Source: Cytobacillus sp. IB215665 (GTDB taxonomy: Bacteria; Bacillota; Bacilli; Bacillales; SM2101). Taken from it: a DNA stretch of 64,000 bases. Positions 47,168 through 55,979 of the stretch are shown piece by piece. Where the stretch lies: NCBI RefSeq assembly GCF_033963835.1, contig NZ_JAXBME010000001.1, positions 62,001 to 126,000 of the forward strand. The letters are read 5' to 3'. The translations under genes and the position numbers were made by a program. Position 1 is the first letter of the stretch, and each line of letters opens with the position of its first letter. Under the pieces are notes generated by a model. The model had not been told where the DNA came from and searched no databases. It worked only from the letters and a program-made list of their open reading frames with translations.

Positions 47168-47587
47168 TTATTTTACAACACGTAATACTACATCGATATT
47201 ACCACGAGTAGCTTTTGAATACGGGCAAACGTGATGAGCTTCTTGAATTAATTCCTTCGCCACATCAACTTCTACACCAGGAATCTTCACATCAAGTTGA
47301 ACTGCTAATTTAAATCCGCCAGCTGGATCGTTTCCAATGGATACTTGTGCAGTTACTTGAGTATCTCCAATTGCCATCTTTTTATTACGAGCAACTAATT
47401 TTAATGCACTTTCATAACAAGCTGCGTATCCTGCTGCAAATAATTGCTCTGGGTTAGTTCCACTTCCACCAGGACCTTGAAGCTCTTTCGGCATGCTTAA
47501 ATCTAATTGAATAGCCCCATCACTTGAAGAAACCTTTCCTTCTCTTCCACCTTGAACTGTAGCTTTTGCTGTATAAATTGCTTCCAT
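47168..47587 (-). CDS. ohrA: Organic hydroperoxide resistance protein, OhrA type
   Basis: This 139-residue protein has the OsmC/Ohr fold with both reactive Cys: Cys in AAGYAACYESAL (peroxidatic) and Cys in HHVCPYSKATRGN (resolving). It reduces organic hydroperoxides in the cytoplasm. It is divergent from a MarR/OhrR-type regulator, with identical palindromes in both promoters. Confidence 0.95.
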   Translation of the reverse strand: MEAIYTAKATVQGGREGKVSSSDGAIQLDLSMPKELQGPGGSGTNPEQLFAAGYAACYESALKLVARNKKMAIGDTQVTAQVSIGNDPAGGFKLAVQLDVKIPGVEVDVAKELIQEAHHVCPYSKATRGNIDVVLRVVK

Positions 47588-47625
47588 TTTTCATTCTCCT
47601 TTATATTAAGTGTTACACAATTTAG

Positions 47626-47681
47626 TTGTGCACAATTTAATTTTGTAATACTAATATAACTGTAAAAATTTTATTTGTCAA
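47626..47681 (-). promoter_or_regulatory. ohrA promoter and OhrR operator
   Basis: On the minus strand a perfect TTGACA (47681-47676), a 17-bp spacer and TATATT (47658-47653) form the promoter. Just downstream, AATTGTGCACAA, containing the 10-bp palindrome TTGTGCACAA, fits an OhrR operator. The same palindrome lies upstream of ohrR. Confidence 0.75.
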
Positions 47682-47799
47682 CAGTTTTTATTTATATTTT
47701 GGAAGGGGTTATTGTGTCATCAAGAATCATTATGTGCTGTTCAACATGTAAATATTCAATATGTTTCTACGATATAAATAAGTAGGTTTTTCTGAGTAG

Positions 47800-47855
47800 T
47801 TGACAATTAATGTTTAAAAAGATAATTTTATTTGTAAGAAATAAATTGTGCACAA
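47800..47855 (+). promoter_or_regulatory. ohrR promoter and operator
   Basis: TTGACA (47800-47805), a 17-bp spacer and TAATTT (47823-47828) form a probable promoter. TTGTGCACAA lies downstream at 47846-47855, identical to the palindrome in the ohrA promoter, which suggests OhrR autorepression. Confidence 0.7.
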
Positions 47856-47880
47856 CTTTTTTGAAATGTAGGTGGGAATA

Positions 47881-48330
47881 ATGAACAATGATGATTTACT
47901 TAAATTAGATAATCAACTCTGTTTCTCTGTTTATGCCTTATCTAGAGAAATTACTAAAATGTACCGACCATTATTAGATGAGCTTGGCATAACATATCCT
48001 CAATATCTTGTTTTACTTGTACTGTGGGAAAGTGGAGAGAGCACAGTGAAAGAATTAGGTGAACAGTTGTTTTTAGATTCTGGGACTTTAACTCCCCTAT
48101 TAAAAAGAATGCAAGATGGAGGGTTGATCGTTAGAGAAAGGTCAAGTGTTGATGAAAGAAGAGTATTAATTAAATTAACCGAGGGCGGGAAACTTTTACA
48201 AGAAAAAGCTATTTGTATACCAATGTCATTAATTGATAATGGTGAGATGTCATCTAATGAATTGGTTAGTATGAGGAAACTAGTTCAACAGCTACTTAAT
48301 CAAGTACATCAAGTGAATACAAAAAAGTAG
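47881..48330 (+). CDS. ohrR: OhrR-type MarR-family peroxide-sensing repressor
   Basis: This 149-residue MarR-family repressor has a redox Cys near the N-terminus (NQLCFSVYALSREI, Cys14), as in B. subtilis OhrR. Its winged helix is LGEQLFLDSGTLTPLLKRM with wing ERSSVDERRVLIKLT. ATG at 47881 follows AGGTGGG; the upstream in-frame GTG lies within that site. It should repress ohrA until its Cys is oxidised. Confidence 0.92.
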   Translation: MNNDDLLKLDNQLCFSVYALSREITKMYRPLLDELGITYPQYLVLLVLWESGESTVKELGEQLFLDSGTLTPLLKRMQDGGLIVRERSSVDERRVLIKLTEGGKLLQEKAICIPMSLIDNGEMSSNELVSMRKLVQQLLNQVHQVNTKK

Positions 48331-48445
48331 TGATCATTAAACACACAATTTTAAGAAATGTTTAAATTAAAATGTAATGATATTTAACCACTTGCATTAA
48401 TGTAGATTTTTGATAAAATAATTTTCAAACTTATATATTTATTAA

Positions 48446-48646
48446 ACGATGAAGGATCAATAGTAACTGAAAATGTTTTAAGCGAATCAGGGATGGTGGA
48501 AGCCTGATAAAAAATCAGTGAAACGGCAATCTGGAGTTAATTTTCCAAAGAGGGTACTTAATTATTAGTATCAACTAGGGTGGAACCGCGGGAGACAAAC
48601 TCTCGTCCCTAGGCGCTATTCGCCGAGGGATGGGGGTTTTTTGTTT
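48446..48646 (+). ncRNA. T-box leader of glycyl-tRNA synthetase
   Basis: This 200-nt leader has the T-box sequence AGGGTGGAACCGCG (about 48575-48590), which pairs with the tRNA acceptor end. Upstream are stem I elements (AGTAACTGAAAATG, GGGATGGTGGAAGCC) and a GGC triplet at 48525 in the region expected for the specifier. It ends in a terminator, GTCCCTAGGCG/CGCCGAGGGAT followed by T6 (48604-48646). Uncharged tRNA-Gly would favour the antiterminator and switch on glyS. Confidence 0.9.
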
Positions 48647-48755
48647 TTTCTCAATCTACAGGAGGAATAGTAATGATATAAAATATGGGCGTTATGAAGT
48701 GTAAAAACTTATTAATTTCCATAGAAAAACACATTTTTTGAAGGAGTGTCTAACT

Positions 48756-50138
48756 ATGTCAGTAACAATGGATCAGGTTGTAGCACATGCGAAACATCGG
48801 GGGTTTGTTTTCCCAGGTTCAGAAATATACGGAGGTTTAGCTAATACATGGGATTATGGACCACTAGGTACAGAGTTGAAAAATAATATTAAAAAAGCTT
48901 GGTGGAATAAATTTGTTCAGCAGTCACCTTATAATGTAGGACTTGATGCTGCCATCTTAATGAACACAAAAACATGGGAAGCATCTGGTCATTTAGGAAA
49001 TTTCAATGATCCGATGATTGATTGTAAAAAATGTAAAGCAAGACATCGTGCCGATAAGTTAATTGAAAATGCACTTGAAGACAAAGGGATTGAACTGGTA
49101 GTTGATGGGCTTCCATTTGAAAAAATGGAAGAATTGATGACTGAGCATCAAATTACATGTCCAGATTGTGGAAGTGATGATTTTACTAGTATTCGTCAAT
49201 TCAACCTTATGTTTAAAACACATCAAGGAGTTACTGAATCAAGTACCAATGAGATTTATCTACGACCTGAAACTGCTCAAGGGATCTTTGTTAACTTTAA
49301 AAACGTTCAGCGAACAATGAGAAAAAAGTTACCTTTCGGTATCGCTCAAATAGGAAAAAGTTTTCGTAATGAAATTACGCCTGGTAACTTCACGTTCCGT
49401 ACAAGGGAATTTGAACAAATGGAAATTGAGTTTTTCTGTAAGCCTGGTGAAGAAATTGATTGGTTTGACTATTGGAAGGAACAGGCTGAACAGTGGCTAC
49501 TTTCTTTAGGTATGACGAAGGGTCACATTCGTTTGCGGGATCATTCTGATGAAGAATTATCTCACTACAGTAATGCTACAACTGATTTTGAATATAAATT
49601 CCCATTTGGCTGGGGTGAGTTATGGGGAATTGCATCTCGTACGGACTACGATCTTAAGCAGCATATGGAACACTCAGGTGAGGACTTCAATTATATTGAT
49701 CAGACGACAAATGAACGCTATATTCCATATTGTATTGAGCCTTCGCTTGGTGCGGACCGTGTAACATTAGCATTTTTAATTGATGCTTATGAAGAAGAAG
49801 CATTGGAAGATGGGACTTCTCGAACAGTGATGCATTTTCATCCTGCTTTAGCACCTATTAAGGCTGCAATATTGCCATTATCAAAAAAACTATCCGATGA
49901 AGCAAAACAAGTATTCCAAGATCTTGCTAAAGACTTTATGGTTGATTACGATGATGCTGGCTCGATTGGGAAACGTTATCGTCGACATGATGAAATTGGA
50001 ACACCATACTGTATCACATATGATTTCGATTCGAAGGATGATAACATGGTAACCGTTCGTGATCGCGATACAATGGAACAACAGCGTTTACCGATTAATG
50101 AATTAAAAAGCTTCCTAGAAGAAAAAGTTAGATTTTAA
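48756..50138 (+). CDS. glyS: Glycine-tRNA ligase, single-chain dimeric type
   Basis: This 460-residue class II synthetase has motif 1 region [21 protein letters not shown], the zinc-site Cys pairs ([20 protein letters not shown]), motif 2 [21 protein letters not shown] and motif 3 [14 protein letters not shown], with a C-terminal anticodon-binding domain. It is the alpha2 type, not the GlyQ/GlyS alpha2beta2 type. ATG at 48756 follows GAAGGAGTG. A T-box leader controls it. Confidence 0.96.
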   Translation: MSVTMDQVVAHAKHRGFVFPGSEIYGGLANTWDYGPLGTELKNNIKKAWWNKFVQQSPYNVGLDAAILMNTKTWEASGHLGNFNDPMIDCKKCKARHRADKLIENALEDKGIELVVDGLPFEKMEELMTEHQITCPDCGSDDFTSIRQFNLMFKTHQGVTESSTNEIYLRPETAQGIFVNFKNVQRTMRKKLPFGIAQIGKSFRNEITPGNFTFRTREFEQMEIEFFCKPGEEIDWFDYWKEQAEQWLLSLGMTKGHIRLRDHSDEELSHYSNATTDFEYKFPFGWGELWGIASRTDYDLKQHMEHSGEDFNYIDQTTNERYIPYCIEPSLGADRVTLAFLIDAYEEEALEDGTSRTVMHFHPALAPIKAAILPLSKKLSDEAKQVFQDLAKDFMVDYDDAGSIGKRYRRHDEIGTPYCITYDFDSKDDNMVTVRDRDTMEQQRLPINELKSFLEEKVRF

Positions 50139-50262
50139 TAGAAAAGCGAAGTCGACTGACCAGCCTCGACAAGCACTGGAGGTATTTCATTAGAAGGTGC
50201 TCTTTACCTTTTGATGAAATGGCGAAGTGACCTCGAGAGGCTAGGAGGCGTAGCTGGACAGG
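50139..50262 (+). repeat. 124-bp tandem repeat, unit 1
   Basis: This GC-richer unit starts TAGAAAAGCGAAGTCGACTG and ends GGCGTAGCTGGACAGG. Its inner hairpin has ATTTCAT/ATGAAAT and AAGGT/ACCTT arms, and its outer parts also pair (CCAGC with GCTGG). It begins right after the glyS stop and is identical to unit 2. Open frames across it are by-products. Confidence 0.9.
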
Positions 50263-50386
50263 TAGAAAAGCGAAGTCGACTGACCAGCCTCGACAAGCAC
50301 TGGAGGTATTTCATTAGAAGGTGCTCTTTACCTTTTGATGAAATGGCGAAGTGACCTCGAGAGGCTAGGAGGCGTAGCTGGACAGG
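50263..50386 (+). repeat. 124-bp tandem repeat, unit 2
   Basis: It is identical to unit 1 along its whole length as read by eye, which indicates a recent duplication. Confidence 0.9.
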
Positions 50387-50510
50387 TAGAAAAGCGTAAG
50401 CGCCTTGTTCATCCCCGACAAGCGCTGGAAGCATATCGCTTGAAGTCGCTTTTTGACTTCATAAGAAATGGTGAAGCGACTCGAGGGGATAGGCGCAGTA
50501 GCTGGACAGA
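50387..50510 (+). repeat. 124-bp tandem repeat, unit 3 (diverged)
   Basis: It has the same length and layout as units 1 and 2 but many substitutions. The inner hairpin arms are changed on both sides (GAAGTC/GACTTC instead of AGAAGGT/ACCTTTT), so pairing is kept. A truncated fourth unit (TAGGAAAAGCGAAGGCGACC) follows at 50511. Confidence 0.85.
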
Positions 50511-50578
50511 TAGGAAAAGCGAAGGCGACCCAATTTCACCAAAACCAGCCCACGCCCTGTGGGCAACGGTGGAATCCA

Positions 50579-50618
50579 AAAACACCAGAAGGTGCATTTT
50601 ACCTTCTGGTGTTTCTTT
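50579..50618 (+). terminator. Terminator after glyS and the repeat block
   Basis: A stem of 13 bp (AACACCAGAAGGT/ACCTTCTGGTGTT) is followed by TTCTTTG. Its AGAAGGT/ACCTTCT arms resemble the inner hairpin of the 124-bp unit. Confidence 0.85.
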
Positions 50619-50750
50619 GTAACCGACGAGGGGTGGGCATTAGCTTAAAAATTTATAAAAAGCGGAAGCCACTGTTTTGGATGTAATCAAGAGCCAAATA
50701 GTAAGTAAAGAATTTCAATAAATGAAAGGGTAATCCTTTAGTCAAGTTAC

Positions 50751-51296
50751 TTAAGATTCAGGAATGATAGTAACTGCAAGTGTTCGAACTGGAATATCTT
50801 CTTCATTACGATCGTTAGCATGATTGTAGTATTTAGTTATTAATGTATTGAGGTCGCTTTGAAATTCTAAAAACTTTTCATCATTTAATTTTAGTTCCAC
50901 TACCGAAAAAGTAGCACCATCCTCTGAATTACCTTGCTCTTCTAGTTTAGTCAAATAACTTTGATATTGATTTAAAAGTGTCAATTGATAATAGGAAACA
51001 AAATCTATTTTTTTTTCATTAGAAATTGTTTTCCATTCTGCAATATTTAATCTAGCTGCATCTTCATTTAAAATGTAATACTTTTCCGAAACAGATTTCA
51101 CCTTTTTTTCTTTCAATACGCTGATAACATCAGCTTCTAGCATAACTTGTATATGTCTGTATAGTGTTGCTTGGGGTACATCTTTAATGAGCTTAACCAT
51201 TTCTAATGGCGTAAGTCCATTTTTATTGTTTCGCATAAGCACCTGAGAAATTTTCATTCTTACAGGGTGCATTAAGATTTCTACCTTATTTTTCAT
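50751..51296 (-). CDS. ArsR/PadR-like winged-helix regulator of the adjacent ABC exporter
   Basis: This 181-residue protein has an N-terminal winged helix (MHPVRMKISQVLMRNNKNGL, then LYRHIQVMLEADVISV as recognition helix and wing). A helical C-terminal ligand/dimer domain follows (VELKLNDEKFLEFQSDLNTLI). ATG at 51296 is chosen because AAAGGTGAG precedes it. It is divergent from a three-gene ABC transporter unit with a 22-bp palindrome between them, so it is probably its repressor. Confidence 0.82.
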   Translation of the reverse strand: MKNKVEILMHPVRMKISQVLMRNNKNGLTPLEMVKLIKDVPQATLYRHIQVMLEADVISVLKEKKVKSVSEKYYILNEDAARLNIAEWKTISNEKKIDFVSYYQLTLLNQYQSYLTKLEEQGNSEDGATFSVVELKLNDEKFLEFQSDLNTLITKYYNHANDRNEEDIPVRTLAVTIIPES

Positions 51297-51391
51297 ATAT
51301 CTCACCTTTTATTTGTAGTGTGTTTTACTTTCCTAATTTCATTCTCATTATAAATAATAATAATAACATTTGCAATACGCGAAATTGCATG

Positions 51392-51413
51392 TTATCATTA
51401 TCAATAATGATAA
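51392..51413. promoter_or_regulatory. 22-bp palindrome, candidate operator of the ABC unit
   Basis: Perfect 10-bp arms TTATCATTAT and ATAATGATAA surround CA. The site ends 20 bp before the start of the small membrane protein gene, between the divergent regulator and the transporter genes, an ideal repressor position. Confidence 0.6.
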
Positions 51414-51433
51414 TAAAATTAAGGAGTGATAGT

Positions 51434-51673
51434 ATGAAGTTACATTATGGGCTGGATGAATTAAAAGGTATTGATTTTATGCCTTTGTTACCTGTTATTT
51501 TGCCAGTTATAGCATTGAGCACACTATTGGTTTTAATTGCGTTAATTGACTTGTATAGGCATCGAAATACGAGAAAGAACGTACTTATGTGGTCTTTTAT
51601 TATATTGTTGGTAAATACATTTGGACCGGTATTTTATTTTATTCATGGGAGAAAGGATGGTGAGGTAAGATGA
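51434..51673 (+). CDS. Small membrane protein with PLDc_N domain
   Basis: This 79-residue protein has two membrane segments (MPLLPVILPVIALSTLLVLIAL and VLMWSFIILLVNTFGPVFYF) and the PLDc_N motif NTFGPVFYFIHGRKD. ATG at 51434 follows AAGGAGTGAT. It overlaps the ATPase gene start by 4 bp and so belongs to the exporter operon. It may assist the ABC transporter. Confidence 0.85.
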   Translation: MKLHYGLDELKGIDFMPLLPVILPVIALSTLLVLIALIDLYRHRNTRKNVLMWSFIILLVNTFGPVFYFIHGRKDGEVR

Positions 51674-52575
51674 ATTTAGAAGTTAACAATGTAACAAAGA
51701 AATTTAAGGGTAAATTGGCTGTAAATCATTTCTCAATGGACATAAAAACAGGAGAATGTGTAGGCTTAATAGGCCCAAATGGCGCGGGGAAATCTACATT
51801 ATTAAAAGTGATATCCGATATTATTTTTCCCAATTCAGGAGAAGTGCTACTAGATGGGAAACATGTTTCAAAAATGAAGAGGGAAATCGGTTATTTACCT
51901 CAACATCCAGAATTTTTCCCATGGATGACAGCCGTTGAAACATTAATGTTTATGGGTCAGTTATCTAATGTAAACAAAGAGGAATTAACTAACTTAATAC
52001 CTAATGTTTTAGAAAAAGTGGGATTGAAAGGAGAAGAAAATGCAAAAGTAGGTACATTTTCTGGTGGTATGAAACAGCGTCTTGGTATAGCTCAAGCTTT
52101 GTTACATCGACCTGCACTTATCGTAATGGATGAACCAGTATCAGCTTTAGATCCGATAGGGAGAAGAGAAGTGTTAAATTTGATCGAAGAAATTAAAAAG
52201 GAGACAACAGTATTATTATCAACTCATATACTTGCAGATGCTGAAGAAATATGTGATAGATTTATTATTATTAAAAATGGGAAGAAAATAAAAGATACTA
52301 CTGCGACCAATTTGTTAAGTCAGTATAGTCAAAAGATCTTGAAAGTAGTGATTGATAGAAAGGATCGAAAATGGGTTGAGGTTGTAAAAGCACTTCCCTA
52401 TGTGAAGGAAGTAGAAGTCACTGGACATACATTGAAAATAAAAGTCGAAAATATAGAAACAAGTAAAGATTTATTGTTAAAAAATGCATTAGAACATGAA
52501 GTAAATTTGGTAAAGTTTGAAATTGATAGTGATACATTAGAAGAAATTTTCTTAAGATTGGTGGTGGGAGCATGA
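51670..52575 (+). CDS. ABC exporter ATP-binding protein
   Basis: This 301-residue ATPase has the Walker A motif GPNGAGKSTLL, Q-loop LPQHPEFFP, signature FSGGMKQRLGIAQAL, Walker B LIVMDEPVSALDP and switch His LSTHIL. A C-terminal extension of about 85 residues is typical of NatA/CcmA-like exporters. It overlaps the genes on both sides by 4 bp. Confidence 0.93.
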   Translation: MNLEVNNVTKKFKGKLAVNHFSMDIKTGECVGLIGPNGAGKSTLLKVISDIIFPNSGEVLLDGKHVSKMKREIGYLPQHPEFFPWMTAVETLMFMGQLSNVNKEELTNLIPNVLEKVGLKGEENAKVGTFSGGMKQRLGIAQALLHRPALIVMDEPVSALDPIGRREVLNLIEEIKKETTVLLSTHILADAEEICDRFIIIKNGKKIKDTTATNLLSQYSQKILKVVIDRKDRKWVEVVKALPYVKEVEVTGHTLKIKVENIETSKDLLLKNALEHEVNLVKFEIDSDTLEEIFLRLVVGA

Positions 52576-53360
52576 ATAACTTTATTGTCCTATCTAAAAA
52601 AGAATTTGTGCAGATGTTACGTGATTATAAATTGATTTGGCTTCCTCTTATTTTTATCGTCCTAGGGATAACTCAACCAGTAGTCACACTTTTTTTACCA
52701 TCAATCATTGGATCATTAGGAGGGGAAACAGGTATTACAATTGATCCAAGTATATATACTCAAAGCGGAGGAGAAGTACTTGCAAGCACTTTTGGCTCAC
52801 AATTTGATCAACTTGGACTTATCATTCTTATCATTTCAACAATGGGTATTATACACACAGATAAAGTAAATGGTATGTTGGCATTTATTTTAACAAGACC
52901 TGTTAATATTATTTCATATATCAGTGGAAAGATTATACCAAATTTCTTAATGGCGTCTTTCGGTGTATTGTTAGGGTTCTTTGTTTCTTATCTATATGTT
53001 ATTTATCTATTTACACATGTTTCATTTTCACGAATGATTATTGCTATGTTATTTTATCTTGTATGGGTACTATTTATTGTCACATTTACAACGATGATTA
53101 GTACTATCTTTAACAGTCAAGGAATAATCGCGATTCTTTCCATTGCCTTTCTACTAGGATGTAGAATGATACTCGGTTTGAACCCTAGTATGGATTTTGT
53201 TAATCCTGCTATAATGAGCAAAAATGGCATGGAAGTGTTAACTACAGGGTCAATAAGTTCTAGTGCTGCCGGTAATTTGTTCGTAACACTCATATGGGTT
53301 GCGCTTATACTTTTTGTCATAAATTATTGGATTTCCAACAAAAAGTATATTAATCGATAG
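52572..53360 (+). CDS. ABC exporter permease (ABC-2 type)
   Basis: This 262-residue membrane protein has about six segments and an extracellular loop after segment 1 (residues 45-75). An ABC-2 pattern is seen in LIILIISTMGIIHTDKVNGMLAFILTRPVN. It works with the upstream ATPase. The substrate is unknown; peptides, lipids or antibiotics are usual. Confidence 0.88.
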   Translation: MNNFIVLSKKEFVQMLRDYKLIWLPLIFIVLGITQPVVTLFLPSIIGSLGGETGITIDPSIYTQSGGEVLASTFGSQFDQLGLIILIISTMGIIHTDKVNGMLAFILTRPVNIISYISGKIIPNFLMASFGVLLGFFVSYLYVIYLFTHVSFSRMIIAMLFYLVWVLFIVTFTTMISTIFNSQGIIAILSIAFLLGCRMILGLNPSMDFVNPAIMSKNGMEVLTTGSISSSAAGNLFVTLIWVALILFVINYWISNKKYINR

Positions 53361-53827
53361 GTGGGCTACAGATAAAAAGTTATGTATTGTCTAGGGTGTG
53401 TATTATAAGGGGCTATTTACAAATAATTAAGGGTTTATGCTATACTCATTGTTTTCAGAACAATAGATACTAAACTTTAGTATAGTGTCGATTTTATACC
53501 TTTGTACTAAAAGCTGGGGACACCTGTTTCGAATAAGAAGATATTAAAGCGAATGCTAAAATAAATCAGCTTTATTAAGAAGAATTACTTGGAAAGTGGG
53601 AATTATAATTTGAGAATAATCGTGAGGAAATTACAGCACATAGTTTGTTATGGTATAAGAAATGATCGCTCAAAAAACATGACTAATCATTTCTTATACC
53701 AGATTTTTTCAAACTATGTTATTCGTGGTTGCTCACATTTGATTTGGGTGAACAAATTTCCTTACAGTGAGTGTTTTTCATTTTATTTTACATCTAACTG
53801 AAATTTTAGATCATAAAAGGAGAATTA
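53361..53827. other. Intergenic region with two strong hairpins
   Basis: This 467-bp gap has no convincing gene. A dyad at 53467-53483 (ATACTAAA/TTTAGTAT) and a long structure at 53639-53718 are its main features. The 70-codon frame at 53589 runs through the hairpin and is not a gene. Confidence 0.5.
53639..53718. other. Long two-part hairpin
   Basis: The outer arms CATAGTTTG/CAAACTATG and perfect 15-bp inner arms GGTATAAGAAATGAT/ATCATTTCTTATACC form an 80-bp structure with a 19-nt loop. It could be a small RNA, a very long terminator for the ABC operon, or a small palindromic element. Confidence 0.55.
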
Positions 53828-55063
53828 TTAAATTGCCCAATTCCCATTACGAAACAGTGGTTCTTTTGTTCCGTCAGGTAATATACCGTCAATATCCATA
53901 TCAGCGGTACCTACCATAAAGTCTTCGTGAAGTACACTTGTATTTACTCCGTTTTTCTCTAGCTCTTCTTTATCCATCGTAGTGCCAGCCTCGATACATG
54001 TTGGGTATGCACTGCCAATAGCTAAATGATTAGAGGCATTTTCATCAAATAATGTATTATAAAAAATAATATTAGAATTTGAAATTGGAGAGTCATGTGG
54101 AACTAATGCGACTTCCCCTAAATAATGAGACCCTTCGTCTGTTTCAATAAGACGTTTTAATGTTTCTCCACCTTTTTCAGCTTTGCAGTCAACAATCTTG
54201 CCATTCTCAAAGGTTAATGTAAAGTTTTCAATCAAACTACCACGGTAATTAAACGGTTTGGAACTCGATACATAGCCATTTACACCAGTTTTTAGTGGCA
54301 TAGTAAATACTTCTTCTGTCGGGATATTCGCAATGAAATACGTACCATCTTCATTTTTGCCTCCACCCCCAAGCCAAATATGGTTCGTAGGTAGTTCTAT
54401 GGTGAGGTCTGTATTAGATGCTGTATAATGTAACGCTTTATATTTCTTTTCATTTAGAAACTTTACACGAGCTTGTAAAGTTTCGTCATGCTCTTGCCAT
54501 TGTTGAACTGGGTCTTCTAAATCAACACGTGTTGCTTTAAAAATGGCATCCCAAAGCAAGTCTACCTGCTCTTCCTCTTTTGCATCAGGAAATACTTTTG
54601 CCGCCCATTCTTTCGACGGAACAGCGATAACAGTCCAACTAACTTTATCTGATTGGATATAGTTTCTGAACTTTTCTAATGCTTTACCTTGTGCTTTTTG
54701 TGCAGCAGCGACTCTATCAGGGTTAACACCTTGTAATAAGTCTGGATTTGTAGAAGTAATCGATAAGAATGCTGCTCCATCTTCAGCCATCTCTTCTCGT
54801 CCTTGAGCTTTCCAAAGTGGAAACTCTTTAAAAGCTTCATCTGGAGCGAGGTCGTATTTCATTCTTGTAATCGTATCGTCTCCCCATTCAACATGAACAT
54901 TTTTTGCACCAGCTTCATAGGCTTTTTTAGTAACAAGACGAACAAACTCAACTGTTGAAATTGATGCTGATATATATAGGGATTGTTTTTCTTGAATATT
55001 CACACCAATTTTCACAGCTAATTCTGCATATTTTTCTAAATTACGCTGAAAATTTGCCATCAT
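53828..55063 (-). CDS. ampS: M29-family aminopeptidase
   Basis: This 411-residue metallo-aminopeptidase is of the AmpS/PepS type. It has a conserved N-terminal MANFQRNLEKYAELAVKIGVN and the metal-site region in the C-terminal half (LGEVALVPHDSPIS, then HLAIGSAYP and EDFMVGTADMDI). ATG at 55063 is chosen because AAAGGAG lies within the longer in-frame extension. It removes N-terminal residues from peptides in the cytoplasm. Confidence 0.93.
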   Translation of the reverse strand: MMANFQRNLEKYAELAVKIGVNIQEKQSLYISASISTVEFVRLVTKKAYEAGAKNVHVEWGDDTITRMKYDLAPDEAFKEFPLWKAQGREEMAEDGAAFLSITSTNPDLLQGVNPDRVAAAQKAQGKALEKFRNYIQSDKVSWTVIAVPSKEWAAKVFPDAKEEEQVDLLWDAIFKATRVDLEDPVQQWQEHDETLQARVKFLNEKKYKALHYTASNTDLTIELPTNHIWLGGGGKNEDGTYFIANIPTEEVFTMPLKTGVNGYVSSSKPFNYRGSLIENFTLTFENGKIVDCKAEKGGETLKRLIETDEGSHYLGEVALVPHDSPISNSNIIFYNTLFDENASNHLAIGSAYPTCIEAGTTMDKEELEKNGVNTSVLHEDFMVGTADMDIDGILPDGTKEPLFRNGNWAI

Positions 55064-55279
55064 TAGATTCTCCTTTGTCATAATATTTTTTTGGTATGTG
55101 AGGACATGATATACTTATGTAAGAAAATGATCCTTTCATCATTGTACACTAACTAAGTTGGGTACGCATAATGAATAGATCGAAGGAAATACAGTTAAGT
55201 ACTACTGTTTTATTTTCACGAATATTTTCTTATTATATCATTATCTTCCTATAAATTTTCAAATGTCTAAACATATAAA

Positions 55280-55399
55280 AGTCTGTTTTACATACTAAAC
55301 AATAATCTCGTATTCAAGCCCTTAAATGATGAAAGCTCGATACAAGTCATCTGTTTTTTTAATATATTTACAATAGCAACAAAGTATACAAAAAAGCTA
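55280..55399 (-). repeat. MITE-like element, decayed copy 11
   Basis: AGTCTGTTTTACATACTAAA at the left and AGCAACAAAGTATACAAAAA followed by AGCT at the right resemble the two family ends. The interior is not alignable by eye. This is a low-confidence copy, just upstream of ogt. Confidence 0.35.
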
Positions 55400-55420
55400 A
55401 TAGAAATAAAGAGGTGTCAA

Positions 55421-55951
55421 ATGGTCGGTGTAATGGCTACAACAAAAAGAGAACTAAATAAAAGACTGATGAACAGTCCTGTTGGACCAATTTTATTAAT
55501 AGCATCTGAAGAGTTTTTATATGAAATTATCTTTGTTTCGTCAAGTACCTTCAATGAAGAGCATTATGATTCAATGAGTAACAATGAAAATAATGATATT
55601 TTAAATGAATCTGTAAAGCAACTAGAAGAATATTTTCGTGGACAAAGAATACAATTTGATCTTCCGTTGAAAGTGGAAGGAACTTCATTCCAAAAACAGG
55701 CATGGGAAGCACTAACAACGATTCCTTTTGGACATAAGATAAGCTACCAAGAACAAGCTCAAGTGTTAGGTGATCCGAAAAAAGCTAGGGCGATAGGTGG
55801 AGCTAATAGTAAAAATTCATTACCTATCATTATCCCTTGTCATCGAGTGATTGGGAAAAATGGTAAACTAACAGGGTTTGCTGGTGGGATTGATATTAAA
55901 GAGGCATTACTAAAGCATGAAGAAAAATATAAGAACGTAACTCATCCTTAA
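55421..55951 (+). CDS. ogt: Methylated-DNA-protein cysteine methyltransferase
   Basis: This 176-residue DNA repair protein has the active-site motif IPCHRVIG (acceptor Cys about residue 143), the helix-turn-helix FQKQAWEALTTIPFG and YQEQAQVLGDPKKARAIGGANSKN, seen in pieces. It removes alkyl groups from O6-guanine in one suicide transfer. ATG at 55421 follows AGAGGTG. Its terminator overlaps the stop codon. Confidence 0.93.
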   Translation: MVGVMATTKRELNKRLMNSPVGPILLIASEEFLYEIIFVSSSTFNEEHYDSMSNNENNDILNESVKQLEEYFRGQRIQFDLPLKVEGTSFQKQAWEALTTIPFGHKISYQEQAQVLGDPKKARAIGGANSKNSLPIIIPCHRVIGKNGKLTGFAGGIDIKEALLKHEEKYKNVTHP

Positions 55952-55970
55952 GATGGGGAGTTACGTTCTT
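55931..55970. terminator. Terminator shared by ogt and the chemotaxis receptor gene
   Basis: A 12-bp stem AAGAACGTAACT/AGTTACGTTCTT spans the ogt stop codon and lies 10 bp from the end of the convergent receptor gene. Confidence 0.75.
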
Positions 55971-55979
55971 AGCTATATC

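Noticed and set aside
50139-50510. CRISPR array
   Set aside because: Units are directly adjacent 124-bp repeats without spacers and no cas genes are present.
50204-50686. Several overlapping frames on both strands after glyS
   Set aside because: All are produced by the 124-bp tandem repeats, which lack stops in several frames.
53589-53801. 70-codon plus-strand frame
   Set aside because: It spans the long hairpin and its product looks like translated palindrome.
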